43,144 nucleotides of DNA. Source: Bacillota bacterium. GTDB taxonomy: Bacteria; Bacillota; Bacilli; Alicyclobacillales; Alicyclobacillaceae. The notes below the pieces were generated by a model. That model had not been told where the DNA came from. It did not search any database and saw only the letters and a program-made list of their open reading frames with translations. How positions within the stretch are numbered: the first letter of the stretch is position 1; each line of letters starts with the position of its first letter. The stretch lies in NCBI GenBank assembly GCA_027336365.1, contig DAHWFY010000001.1, positions 25,338 through 68,481 of the forward strand, in the 5' to 3' direction. A program made the position numbers and the translations under genes. This document shows, piece after piece, positions 16,363 to 23,805 of the stretch.

Positions 16363-17523
16363 ATGTTGGCGTCTTACGCTTTTTTTGCCTTTACGTTGGG
16401 ATTTTCCTGGTTTTTATTGGCGCCTCTGGTGCCCACTCTCGTGGGTCAACTGCACGTGGGTCTCGGTGCAGTCATTTTGTTTATTTCGTTTTACGGGTAT
16501 GCAATGATTTTTGGTTCTCTGTTTGCTGGTTGGTGGGTTGCTCGCAGAGGTCCAAGGCGTGTTCTTGTCACTTCTGTACTTTTGTCTGTGCTCGGTTTAT
16601 TGCTACGGGCATGGAGTCATTCCTACGGTCTGTTCTTTGTGGGTCAGGGTTTGGCAGCCTTGGCTTATCCTTTGCTGATTTCGCCGATTGGATCAATACT
16701 GCGGATGGCTGGTATCACACGGCGCAAAGCAGCGACTGGATTGACCATTGGGTCGTTATTTTTTGGTATGTCTGTAGGCGCTTTCTTAGGAGGGAGATTG
16801 GGACTACCCATGGCCTTCTGGCTAGGGTGGGTTCTCAACGTGTTGGCGGGAATCTGGTTGGTGATTCGGGCTCCAAAAAAATCCTCGCTTGGGGGCAAAA
16901 AAGAGTCTTTTCAAGTCCACTTTCATCCTTCCTCCTGGTGGTTGGTGGGTTTTGCAGTAGCTTCCACCAGTGTGATGATGGGAGGGATAGCGACTCCCGT
17001 GTTGGCACATATGCACGTGGCCAAACCCGAGGTAGTTGGGGGAATGCTCGGCGGTTTGACATTTCTAGGGTCTGGTGTGGGAGCGAGCTTGTTTGGGGCT
17101 CTTGGTGAGCGAGGAACACAGGGAATTGGTTTGCAGCGCATGCTTGCAGTGTTCACTTGGCTATTCTTGTTGGGGGTGGTCTTGGAGTTCAGCGGAGCGG
17201 TCAGTATGCCGATTGTGGGACTGGAAGTGCTGTTTTTTTTACTTGGGGCCTTTGGAAACGGTTGGTATTCTCTTGCCTTGGAGGAGTCCGCACGAACGGC
17301 GGTGGATGTGGGCAATGCGGGTCTGAATACTGCTGGCTTTAGCATGGCTTCCAATATTGGTGTCGCCGTAATTCCTACTTATCTGGGAGTGATGGTGTTT
17401 ACTCATGCTGGATGGTGGGCCATTTTGACTCTCGTTCTTGGTCTTCTGGGACTGTGGGTTCCTTTCTCTGTAAAGAGGCGCGTAACGCTGGGCAACCGTC
17501 CCGTGCATACCGTACGGCGTTAA
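16363..17523 (+). CDS. MFS transporter (CynX/NarK-like 12-TM)
   Basis: The 386-residue protein is almost wholly hydrophobic with about 12 membrane segments and the loop-2 MFS motif as GWWVARRGPRRVL, placing it in the major facilitator superfamily. The central loop (RAPKKSSLGGKKESF) is short and basic. Substrate cannot be read; its position after formate dehydrogenase might suggest an organic acid or anion, but an apparent terminator and repeats lie between. Two starts compete: ATG 16363 preceded by a perfect GGAGGT 6 nt upstream (chosen), and TTG 16330 preceded by GGAGGGAGA, which would add 11 residues. A strong GC hairpin follows the gene. Confidence 0.82.
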   Translation: MLASYAFFAFTLGFSWFLLAPLVPTLVGQLHVGLGAVILFISFYGYAMIFGSLFAGWWVARRGPRRVLVTSVLLSVLGLLLRAWSHSYGLFFVGQGLAALAYPLLISPIGSILRMAGITRRKAATGLTIGSLFFGMSVGAFLGGRLGLPMAFWLGWVLNVLAGIWLVIRAPKKSSLGGKKESFQVHFHPSSWWLVGFAVASTSVMMGGIATPVLAHMHVAKPEVVGGMLGGLTFLGSGVGASLFGALGERGTQGIGLQRMLAVFTWLFLLGVVLEFSGAVSMPIVGLEVLFFLLGAFGNGWYSLALEESARTAVDVGNAGLNTAGFSMASNIGVAVIPTYLGVMVFTHAGWWAILTLVLGLLGLWVPFSVKRRVTLGNRPVHTVRR

Positions 17524-17570
17524 ATAAATTGCTCACATGTTCAGGTCTTACGGACGATGTCCATTTTCAC

Positions 17571-17596
17571 CAAGGGGGTCCCTCCGGACCCCCTTG
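17571..17596 (+). terminator. GC-rich hairpin after MFS gene
   Basis: An 11-bp perfect stem CAAGGGGGTCC (17571-17581) with GGACCCCCTTG (17586-17596) closes a 4-nt loop about 50 bp after the MFS stop. The stem is very stable, but there is no T-run behind it. Confidence 0.6.
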
Positions 17597-17626
17597 ACAT
17601 GTTCGGAAATTATCTTGCGGGATGTC

Positions 17627-17676
17627 GAGTCTAGTCTTTTCAACACCGTAAAGGGTTGGCTCAATAGACTAGTCTA
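17627..17676 (+). promoter_or_regulatory. palindromic candidate operator upstream of etf operon
   Basis: TAGACTAGTCTA at 17665-17676 is a perfect 12-bp palindrome, and a related half-type site (AGTCTAGTCT) occurs about 39 bp earlier near 17627-17636. Paired sites of this size ahead of an ETF operon would suit a TetR- or FadR-like repressor, but no such regulator gene is in the window. Confidence 0.35.
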
Positions 17677-17781
17677 ACTTTCTCTCAGATCTGCCCCGTT
17701 TGGGTGTTGGACCTTCCTTGAGGCGATGTTAACTTGAACCTGGTAGAAACTAAGCGCTTGCCAGCAGTGAGGGATGGGAGC

Positions 17782-18624
17782 ATGTTACATATTGCCGTTT
17801 GCATTAAGCAAGTCCCAGACAGTCGTGAAATGCGCATTGATCCGAAAACCAACACCTTGATTCGGCAAGGGGCTCCAGCCATTGTGAATTATTTTGATTT
17901 GCGTGGATTGGAGGCGGCGCTGCAGCTCAAAGATGAGTTTGGCGCGCGGGTAACCGTGTTGACCATGGGGCCCCCGTCGGCGGACAAGGCCATCAAAGAG
18001 TGCATTGCCATGGGAGCGGATGAGGGGATTCTGGTCAGTGACCGGGGATTTGCCGGAGCGGATACTCTGGCCACCTCCTATGTGGTGGGACAAACGATAG
18101 ACAAGGCCGGCGAGGTGTGGGGGCCGGTGGACCTGGTGTTTTGCGGGAAGCAGACGATTGACGGGGATACCGGTCAGGTGGGCCCAGGAGTGGCCTGTCG
18201 GTTGGACTACGAGCAGTTGACCTATGTGGAAAAAGTGGAGTCATTTGACCCGAATACAAGGGAGATTGTGGTCCATCGTCATCTGGAAGACGGAGTGGAG
18301 CGGGTGCAAGCCAAGTTGCCTGCGTTGATTACGGCCTTAGCGGAGATGAACAAACCGCGACGGGCGAGCTTGCCCGGGGTGTTGCGGGCGGCTCGGTACC
18401 AACCCATCGTGTGGACCACGAACGATTTTACCGATTTGGACCGTTCAAAAATAGGGTTGCGGGGTTCACCGACGGTGGTGGGACGCAGTTGGGTACCGGA
18501 GCAAAAGCCGGTGAACACGAAGATACTGACAGGAGACACGGTCAATCAGGTGGCAGAGGACCTGTTTACGGCGTTGTTTGCCACCGAGTTGCCTGGGAAA
18601 TTGGGCTGGGTGCAGGAGGGATAA
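17782..18624 (+). CDS. etfB: electron transfer flavoprotein beta subunit (FixA-like)
   Basis: The 280-residue protein begins with AVCIKQVPD, the ETF beta signature, continues with GAPAIVNYFDLRGLEAAL and GKQTIDGDTGQVGPG (nucleotide/FAD contact) and ends in the recognition-loop region. It forms a heterodimer with the etfA product and carries FAD and either AMP or a second FAD. The ATG at 17782 is preferred because the conserved start follows it and GGGATGG lies upstream; a 16-residue extension from 17734 is possible. The gene is followed at 3 bp by etfA and then by fixC and fixX, so this is the FixABCX type of ETF that feeds quinone and may reduce ferredoxin by electron bifurcation in some organisms. 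Confidence 0.93.
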   Translation: MLHIAVCIKQVPDSREMRIDPKTNTLIRQGAPAIVNYFDLRGLEAALQLKDEFGARVTVLTMGPPSADKAIKECIAMGADEGILVSDRGFAGADTLATSYVVGQTIDKAGEVWGPVDLVFCGKQTIDGDTGQVGPGVACRLDYEQLTYVEKVESFDPNTREIVVHRHLEDGVERVQAKLPALITALAEMNKPRRASLPGVLRAARYQPIVWTTNDFTDLDRSKIGLRGSPTVVGRSWVPEQKPVNTKILTGDTVNQVAEDLFTALFATELPGKLGWVQEG

Positions 18625-18627
18625 GCC

Positions 18628-19692
18628 ATGGCAGAGGAAAAGAAAAGCAGGCCGGCGGTGGGACTGCAACCCGAGGGAGATGTGGACTGGTCGCAGTACC
18701 GCGGGATTCTGGTGGTGGTGGAGCAGCGGGATGGAGTGGCCAAGAAAGTCTCCTGGCAGTTGTTGGGGGAAGCCCGACGCATGGCGGATAAGTTGCAGGC
18801 ACCCTTGATGGCGCTGGTTCTCGGGCATCAGGTGGGGCATTTGGTCAAAGAGGCGTTTGCCTATGGAGCGGACCAGGTGTTTCTTTCGGATGCGCCGATT
18901 TTACAGGATTACCGTACCCGTTCTTACAGTCGGGTGTGTCTGCAGGTGATTCGGGAATACAAGCCAGAAATCGTCCTCATTGGGGCCACTTACACGGGGC
19001 GGGACTTGGCGGGGGCGATTGCCACGCATGTGCCGACGGGGCTGACGGCCGACTGCACGCAGTTGGATGTGGACGAGAACCGTTTGTTGAATGCGACCCG
19101 GCCCGCCTTCTCGGAGAAGATGGTGGCCACGATTTTGTGCAAACAGTTTAAGCCGCAAATGGCCACGGCTCGGCCGGGGGTGTTTGCGGCGTTGCCCCGG
19201 GATGACGCGCGCAGCGGCCAGGTGATAGAGATTCCGCCGCAAATTGAGGAGTCGGAAATTGGCACGCGGGTGTTGGAGTTCATTCAGGAGCGACAAGGAA
19301 TTAACCTGGAAGATGCGGAAGTCATCGTAGCGGGCGGCCGGGGTGTGGGCAGTCCGGAGGGCTTCCGGCTGTTGCAAGAACTGGCGGACGTCTTGGGCGG
19401 AGTGGTGGGAGCCACCCGACCGGTGGTGGAGGCTGGGTGGATTGGCCATGAGCACCAAGTGGGACAGACGGGCAGTACGGTGCGGCCCAAGCTGTACATT
19501 GCCGCAGGCATTTCGGGGGCGGTGCAGCACGTGGTGGGGATGCAGCATTCGGATTACATTGTGGCCATCAACAAGGACCCGGAGGCGCCTATTTTCTCCG
19601 GGGCTCACTATGGGATTGTGGGGGACTTGTTTGAAGTGATTCCAGCGTTGATTACCGCGGCGAAGGCCCGCAAGACGACGCATGTGTCGTAA
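18628..19692 (+). CDS. etfA: electron transfer flavoprotein alpha subunit (FixB-like)
   Basis: The 354-residue protein has a variable N-terminal domain and the conserved FAD-binding C-terminal domain: GRGVGSPEGFRLLQELAD, then ATRPVVEAGW, QVGQTGSTVRPKLYIAAGISGAVQH and IVAINKDPEAPIF. The N-terminal extension of about 30 residues before the first ETF strand (GILVVVEQRDG) resembles FixB proteins. It pairs with EtfB, from which it is separated by 3 bp, and should take electrons from acyl-CoA dehydrogenases such as the one at 8014. Base composition in this cluster is visibly more GC-rich, with few rare codons, than in the neighbouring genes, fitting high expression. Confidence 0.93.
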   Translation: MAEEKKSRPAVGLQPEGDVDWSQYRGILVVVEQRDGVAKKVSWQLLGEARRMADKLQAPLMALVLGHQVGHLVKEAFAYGADQVFLSDAPILQDYRTRSYSRVCLQVIREYKPEIVLIGATYTGRDLAGAIATHVPTGLTADCTQLDVDENRLLNATRPAFSEKMVATILCKQFKPQMATARPGVFAALPRDDARSGQVIEIPPQIEESEIGTRVLEFIQERQGINLEDAEVIVAGGRGVGSPEGFRLLQELADVLGGVVGATRPVVEAGWIGHEHQVGQTGSTVRPKLYIAAGISGAVQHVVGMQHSDYIVAINKDPEAPIFSGAHYGIVGDLFEVIPALITAAKARKTTHVS

Positions 19693-19708
19693 GGAGGGGG
19701 GAGTCTGA

Positions 19709-21013
19709 ATGGCAGAGGAGCGGTTTGACTGTGTGGTGGTGGGAGGCGGCCCGGCGGGAGCGGCGGCAGCGTACACCATGGCCAAGGCAGGATTGAAGGT
19801 GGCCCTGATAGACCGGGGAGAGTTTCCCGGGGCAAAAAATGTGTTTGGCGGCGTGCTGTTCCGCTCGCAACTAGAAGACCTGCTTCCTGAGTTTTGGAAA
19901 GAAGCTCCCCTGGAGCGGTTGATTGTGGAAGAGCGGTTGATGCTGCTGGATGAACAGGGAATGGTGACGCTGAGTCACCGGAATCCGGGGTTTGCGGACC
20001 CGCCCAACTCTTGGTCGGCGATGCGGGCTCAGTTTGACGCTTGGTTTGCGGGGAAGGCGGAGAAGGCAGGAGCGGTGCCGGTCTACCAGACCACGGTGAC
20101 GGAACTGCTGCAGGAAGGAGACCGGGTGGTGGGGGTGCGCACCGACCGGGAAGACGGAGACCTGTATGCGGACATCGTGATTGTGGCGGATGGAGTGAAC
20201 TCCTTGTTGGGCAAGGCGTTGGGAGTGCACCGGGAGTGGCAGCCGGATGAGGTGTCTCTGGGAGTCAAAGAGATCATCCATCTGCCTAGGAATGTGATTG
20301 AGAGTCGGTTCAACCTAGAGGGCAATGAAGGGGCGTCCATTGAGTTTCTTGGCGATACCCTGGGCATGACGGGGTTGGGCTTTTTATACACGAACAAGGA
20401 GAGCATCTCCATTGGTGTGGGCATCATGGTCAATGACTTACAGAAAGCCCGGGTGAAGCCCTATGCGGTGTTAGACCATGTGAAGCAGCACCCGTATATC
20501 CGCAAGCTGATTGCCGGGGGAGAAGTGGAAGAGTATGCGGCTCACCTGATACCCGAGGGAGGATTTCACTCCATGCCTCCACTGGCGGGCAATGGCTGGA
20601 TGATTTGCGGAGACGCTGCACAAATGGTGAATGCGGTGAATGGCGAGGGGACCAACTTGGCGGTGTTGTCGGGCAGATTGGCTGGAGAAACGGCCATCTT
20701 GGCCCATGTTCGGGGAGATTACAGCCTCGGAATGCTAGATCACTACAATGAGTCCATTCGAGCTTCCATCGTGTTCAAAGACCTGAAGAAATATAGTGGT
20801 ATCCATGGATTGTTGAGTGGCCCGGAGCGGCGGGTGTTGTTTGGCAAGTTGCCCGGCGTGTTGAATGAGTCCATTTCCGACTACATGTCTGTGAATGGGA
20901 TAACGAAAGAAGAGAAACAGAAAATGTTGATTCATCAGTTGCGGGACGCGGCCGGTGGCAATGTGGAGTTGTTGCGCCTCGGCTTAAAGGGATGGAGGGC
21001 GATCAACCGATGA
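19709..21013 (+). CDS. fixC: FixC-type ETF:quinone oxidoreductase flavoprotein
   Basis: This 434-residue flavoprotein is the quinone-side partner of the ETF. The N terminus VVVGGGPAGAAAAYTMAKAG is a Rossmann FAD motif and is followed by the FixC-type GAKNVFGGVLF. The middle has DIVIVADGVNSLLGKALG and the later FAD contact GWMICGDAAQMVNAVNGEGTNLAVLSGRLA. Unlike mitochondrial ETF-QO it lacks the C-terminal ferredoxin domain, which is encoded separately by fixX. The ATG follows GGAGGGGGG. It is tightly linked to etfA (16 bp) and overlaps fixX by 4 nt, so all four subunits should be made together. It is a peripheral membrane enzyme by family knowledge. Confidence 0.93.
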   Translation: MAEERFDCVVVGGGPAGAAAAYTMAKAGLKVALIDRGEFPGAKNVFGGVLFRSQLEDLLPEFWKEAPLERLIVEERLMLLDEQGMVTLSHRNPGFADPPNSWSAMRAQFDAWFAGKAEKAGAVPVYQTTVTELLQEGDRVVGVRTDREDGDLYADIVIVADGVNSLLGKALGVHREWQPDEVSLGVKEIIHLPRNVIESRFNLEGNEGASIEFLGDTLGMTGLGFLYTNKESISIGVGIMVNDLQKARVKPYAVLDHVKQHPYIRKLIAGGEVEEYAAHLIPEGGFHSMPPLAGNGWMICGDAAQMVNAVNGEGTNLAVLSGRLAGETAILAHVRGDYSLGMLDHYNESIRASIVFKDLKKYSGIHGLLSGPERRVLFGKLPGVLNESISDYMSVNGITKEEKQKMLIHQLRDAAGGNVELLRLGLKGWRAINR

Positions 21014-21294
21014 GTGCGAGCATTGAAGAGCGGCTGTACACGATTCGCTACAAGGCGGATGAGCAGTCTCACCTCATTGTCAAGGACCAAGAGGTGTGCG
21101 CTCAGTGTCCATCAAAGGACTGTCTTTTCTTCTGCCCGGCCGACGTGTACGACTGGGATGAAGGAACACGCACCCTATCCATTGCGTATGAAAACTGCGT
21201 GGAGTGCGGGACCTGTCGGTTGGGGTGTTCAGAACAAAATATTGAATGGAAGTATCCCATGGGTGGATACGGAATTGCGTACAAACTCGGCTAG
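21010..21294 (+). CDS. fixX: FixX ferredoxin-like protein
   Basis: The 94-residue protein is the small iron-sulfur subunit of FixABCX. Cysteines occur in CAQCPSKDC, FFCPADVY and CVECGTCRLGC, and the family end NIEWKYPMGGYGI is present. It corresponds to the detached C-terminal domain of ETF:quinone oxidoreductase and relays electrons to quinone. The ATG overlaps the fixC stop as ATGA and has GGAGGG 9 nt upstream, which makes this start better than the GTG 18 nt earlier. The cysteine in RLGC is extra relative to many FixX proteins, which have a non-cysteine there; whether it binds a cluster is unknown. Confidence 0.93.
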   Translation: MSASIEERLYTIRYKADEQSHLIVKDQEVCAQCPSKDCLFFCPADVYDWDEGTRTLSIAYENCVECGTCRLGCSEQNIEWKYPMGGYGIAYKLG

Positions 21295-21377
21295 CATCTG
21301 AAAGGACCTTCCCTGGATAATCTATCAGCGTGTACGAAAGGGTCATAGTAATCTGCGAGCAGGGCGAGGAGGAACCA

Positions 21378-21878
21378 ATGGTGGCCATGGAAGTGGAGAA
21401 ACTGTCGCAAGGTGAAGGTTTGATAGAGGGGTTAGAGACTGCAGACCCATTGGAGCGATTGTTGGACGTGGTTGTGGGACGGGAAGAGACTCTTGGAAAG
21501 GCGTTGCATGTGTTGGAGTTGGCGGATAAGCGGGGCATCTTAAACTTGACTGCCGACCTTCTGGAGGATTTTGACGAAATTCTCGAGACGTTGATAGGAT
21601 TTCTCACTAAGCCAGATCCAGATAAACTGTTCATGAATGGTGAAGCGCTGATGAAAGCAGCTAAGGCTTTTGATGTCGCTTCTCTGCCAACGTTGGCTCA
21701 AGGTGCCGCAGAAGCTATGAAGCACATGGTGGAACCAGACCCTAAGCCGCAGATTCACGGTGCCTGGGATCTTATGAAAGTGCTCAAGGACCCGGATGTC
21801 AGCCGAGCACTCTCCGCCTTGATGGCGGGTCTCAAAGGCATGGGTGCTGCTTTACGGGCGGCTGACCACGGTGAGTGA
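21378..21878 (+). CDS. DUF1641 family protein
   Basis: The 166-residue acidic protein carries the DUF1641 core (LHVLELADKRGILNLTADLLEDFDEIL) in the middle and an Ala/Leu-rich helical tail. Its function is unknown. In Bacillus subtilis members (YjgD, YrhD) lie next to formate dehydrogenase genes, so a link to the split formate dehydrogenase 6 kb upstream is plausible, but here the gene follows fixX. The ATG at 21378 has GAGGAGG 5 nt upstream and removes a 16-residue leader that would otherwise be read. The gene is probably the last of the etf-fix unit, because a long hairpin follows it. Confidence 0.8.
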   Translation: MVAMEVEKLSQGEGLIEGLETADPLERLLDVVVGREETLGKALHVLELADKRGILNLTADLLEDFDEILETLIGFLTKPDPDKLFMNGEALMKAAKAFDVASLPTLAQGAAEAMKHMVEPDPKPQIHGAWDLMKVLKDPDVSRALSALMAGLKGMGAALRAADHGE

Positions 21879-21915
21879 AGTTCATCGGTGATGAATCATT
21901 AGCTCTTGATGCTTG

Positions 21916-21960
21916 TGGCCAAAGGTGCAGTGAACGATATGTTCGCTGCACCTTTGGCCA
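21916..21960. terminator. 20-bp hairpin after the etf-fix-DUF1641 operon
   Basis: The left arm starts at 21916 (TGGCCAAAGGTGCAG) and pairs with the right arm ending at 21960, giving 20 pairs including one T-G pair around a GATAT loop. It stands 37 bp after the DUF1641 stop, between convergent operons, so it may stop both. There is no T-run. Confidence 0.6.
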
Positions 21961-21976
21961 TTCGTATCACTTGAGT

Positions 21977-22119
21977 CGCTCAAAATGCTCCCTCACGTAC
22001 CAAAAACGTACGGTACGTGGCTCACACCCACCCCCAACCCTCCCCGGTGGGGAGCAGAACCAGAGTGGGGAGAGTGGGCAGACTTCTCGCTCCGTTTGGG
22101 GCTAACCGGACACGCACCT
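21977..22119 (+). repeat. dispersed repeat family B, copy 2
   Basis: The best preserved copy. It has an 8-bp inverted repeat CACGTACC/GGTACGTG (21994-22001, 22012-22019), a second GC hairpin around CTCCCCGGTGGGGAG, and ends in CCGGACACGCACCT. Its last two bases fall in the fabV stop codon, so the element reached exactly to the end of that gene. Confidence 0.6.
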
Positions 22120-23302
22120 AAAGCGTCATCTGTACTTCGGGATTGACCTCTTCATTGTAATCAATCTCGTCGATGTCAAAGCCAAACAGACCCAGAAATT
22201 CCTGTCGGTATTCATCCAAATTGGCCAGAGCAGTCAGATTTTCTTGATTGATGGAGTTCCAAGCGTGGAGAACTTCCGACTGCACATCTGGCCGCATTTC
22301 TTTATCGTCAATCCGAATGCGTCCTTTCTCATCTACGGACTCCGTATCCTTGGCGTACAATCTGTCCGCAAATAGCCGGTACATCTGCTCCACACAACCC
22401 TCGTACAATCCCTTCTCATGCATCACCTTGTACAGGATAGAGATGTACAAGGGAACGACAGGAATGGCGGAACTGGACTGGGTGACCACGGCCTTATTGA
22501 TGGACACAAAAGCTCGCCCACCGATGTTCTGCAGGGAGGCATTCAGGCGGTCGGCAGTGGCCTCCAGGTGGTCTTTTGCTTTTCCAATGGTCCCTTCGCG
22601 GTACATGGGAAAAGTAATTTCCGGTCCAATGTAGGAGTAGGCGACTGTGATGGCGTTATTAGCTAAAACTCCAGCCTCACTCAGTGCCCTGATCCATAGT
22701 TCCCAATCTTCCCCACCCATCACACCGATTGTTTGGCGAATCTCATCGTCATTGGCCGGCTCAAGCGTGACTTGTGAAAGTTTTCCCGTGTTGATGTCAA
22801 TGGTCTTGCTGGTAAACGGCTTACCAATCGGTTTGATAACTGAGAAAAGGGACTCGCCCGTTAGAGGATGAGTTCGTCGAGGGGACGCCAGACTGTAGAC
22901 CACCAGATCTACGGTGCCAAACTGTTTCCGGATGAGGTCAATGGCCTGTTCTTTGATGGCGGTTGAAAAAGCGTCTCCATTGATGTTGAGGGCCACGCGC
23001 CCTGCCACTTTTGCAGCCTGCTCAAAGGCGGCCGTGTTGTACCATCCGGCCGTGGCGGTACGTTTGTCGGTGGCGGGTTTTTCAAAGAAAACGCCTAGCG
23101 TGTCTGCTTTTGCCGCGAAGGTGGCGACAATTCTTGAGGCTAGGCCATAGCCTGTGGAACTGCCAATGACTAAAACCTTTTTGGGTCCTTGTACAGTTTT
23201 CTGTTCACGAGCGTACTGGATTTGACGTTGTACCTGTTTGGCACAGCCGAGAGGGTGGGCGGTGGTGCAGATAAACCCGCGGATTTTTGGCTTGATAATC
23301 AT
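22118..23302 (-). CDS. fabV: trans-2-enoyl-ACP/CoA reductase (NADH), FabV type
   Basis: The 394-residue protein starts MIIKPKIRGFICTTAHPLGC, the FabV family signature, followed by the NADH-binding GSSTGYGLASRI and SLASPRRTHPLTGE. The active site Tyr-x8-Lys appears in MYREGTIGKAK after SYIGPE. FabV reduces trans-2-enoyl thioesters, completing fatty acid elongation, or in some anaerobes works on crotonyl-CoA. The start at 23302 was chosen because AAGGA lies 8 nt upstream and the conserved N terminus begins there; an ATG two codons earlier is too close to that site. The gene stands alone on the minus strand between two plus-strand operons. FabV enzymes are generally resistant to triclosan. Confidence 0.95.
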   Translation of the reverse strand: MIIKPKIRGFICTTAHPLGCAKQVQRQIQYAREQKTVQGPKKVLVIGSSTGYGLASRIVATFAAKADTLGVFFEKPATDKRTATAGWYNTAAFEQAAKVAGRVALNINGDAFSTAIKEQAIDLIRKQFGTVDLVVYSLASPRRTHPLTGESLFSVIKPIGKPFTSKTIDINTGKLSQVTLEPANDDEIRQTIGVMGGEDWELWIRALSEAGVLANNAITVAYSYIGPEITFPMYREGTIGKAKDHLEATADRLNASLQNIGGRAFVSINKAVVTQSSSAIPVVPLYISILYKVMHEKGLYEGCVEQMYRLFADRLYAKDTESVDEKGRIRIDDKEMRPDVQSEVLHAWNSINQENLTALANLDEYRQEFLGLFGFDIDEIDYNEEVNPEVQMTL

Positions 23303-23532
23303 TTTCATTGTCCTTTCCAGTGGCAATATCGACATCCTGAATATCTATTCAATCTTGATAACCATAGTTCCTGAAAGAGGAACGGAGGTTTTCTGAGCCG
23401 ATACTTTAATGCCAATTATACAGGAAGTTCTCCACACTCTGTCCAACAAAACTTCTGTCTGTCATGATTTTGAGCCAAAGTCACTCTCAGGACACAGGGT
23501 GCCTTGCCCTCTGAAGCGGCTTGGGCCTATTG

Positions 23533-23617
23533 TGCAGCTAGCTGCATATTGCGATATTCACCACGCGGTGCAGGAAAATGCTACATTGTAGCGCCGCTGT
23601 AGCGATACATCTGTAGC
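23533..23617 (+). promoter_or_regulatory. candidate upstream activating sites for AcxR
   Basis: TGCAGCTAGCTGCA (23533-23546) and GCTACATTGTAGC (23580-23592) are perfect palindromes, and CTGTAGC is repeated at 23597-23603 and 23611-23617. They lie 65-150 bp upstream of the -24 element, the normal distance for enhancer sites of a sigma-54 activator. Confidence 0.5.
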
Positions 23618-23681
23618 ATAGTCCTCGTAAAAGAGGAAGATGGATCGAGTTCATTCCCAGGGTGGAGTGTGTACTTCTAAA

Positions 23682-23697
23682 TGGCACGGATTTTGCT
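23682..23697 (+). promoter_or_regulatory. sigma-54 (-24/-12) promoter of acxABC
   Basis: TGGCAC (23682-23687), five bases, then TTGCT (23693-23697) matches the sigma-54 consensus, with the invariant GG and GC separated by exactly 10 bases. It lies about 100 bp upstream of the acxA start and in the right orientation. The only sigma-54 activator gene in the window is at the other end of this operon. Confidence 0.88.
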
Positions 23698-23805
23698 AGT
23701 GGTAAGGTAAGCGATTTCAATCGCGGCTCTGACGTGTTCGATTGAGGATAGCCAGTCACCAACGCTTTGCGCATTACTGACCTTGCTTTGAAAGGAGAGA
23801 ATATT

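Larger units (their letters stand above)
23303..23805. other. divergent intergenic region between fabV and acxA
   Basis: The 500 bases hold the fabV leader on one side and the acetone carboxylase control region on the other: two palindromes (TGCAGCTAGCTGCA and GCTACATTGTAGC), two CTGTAGC direct repeats and a sigma-54 promoter. No gene is seen. Confidence 0.75.
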
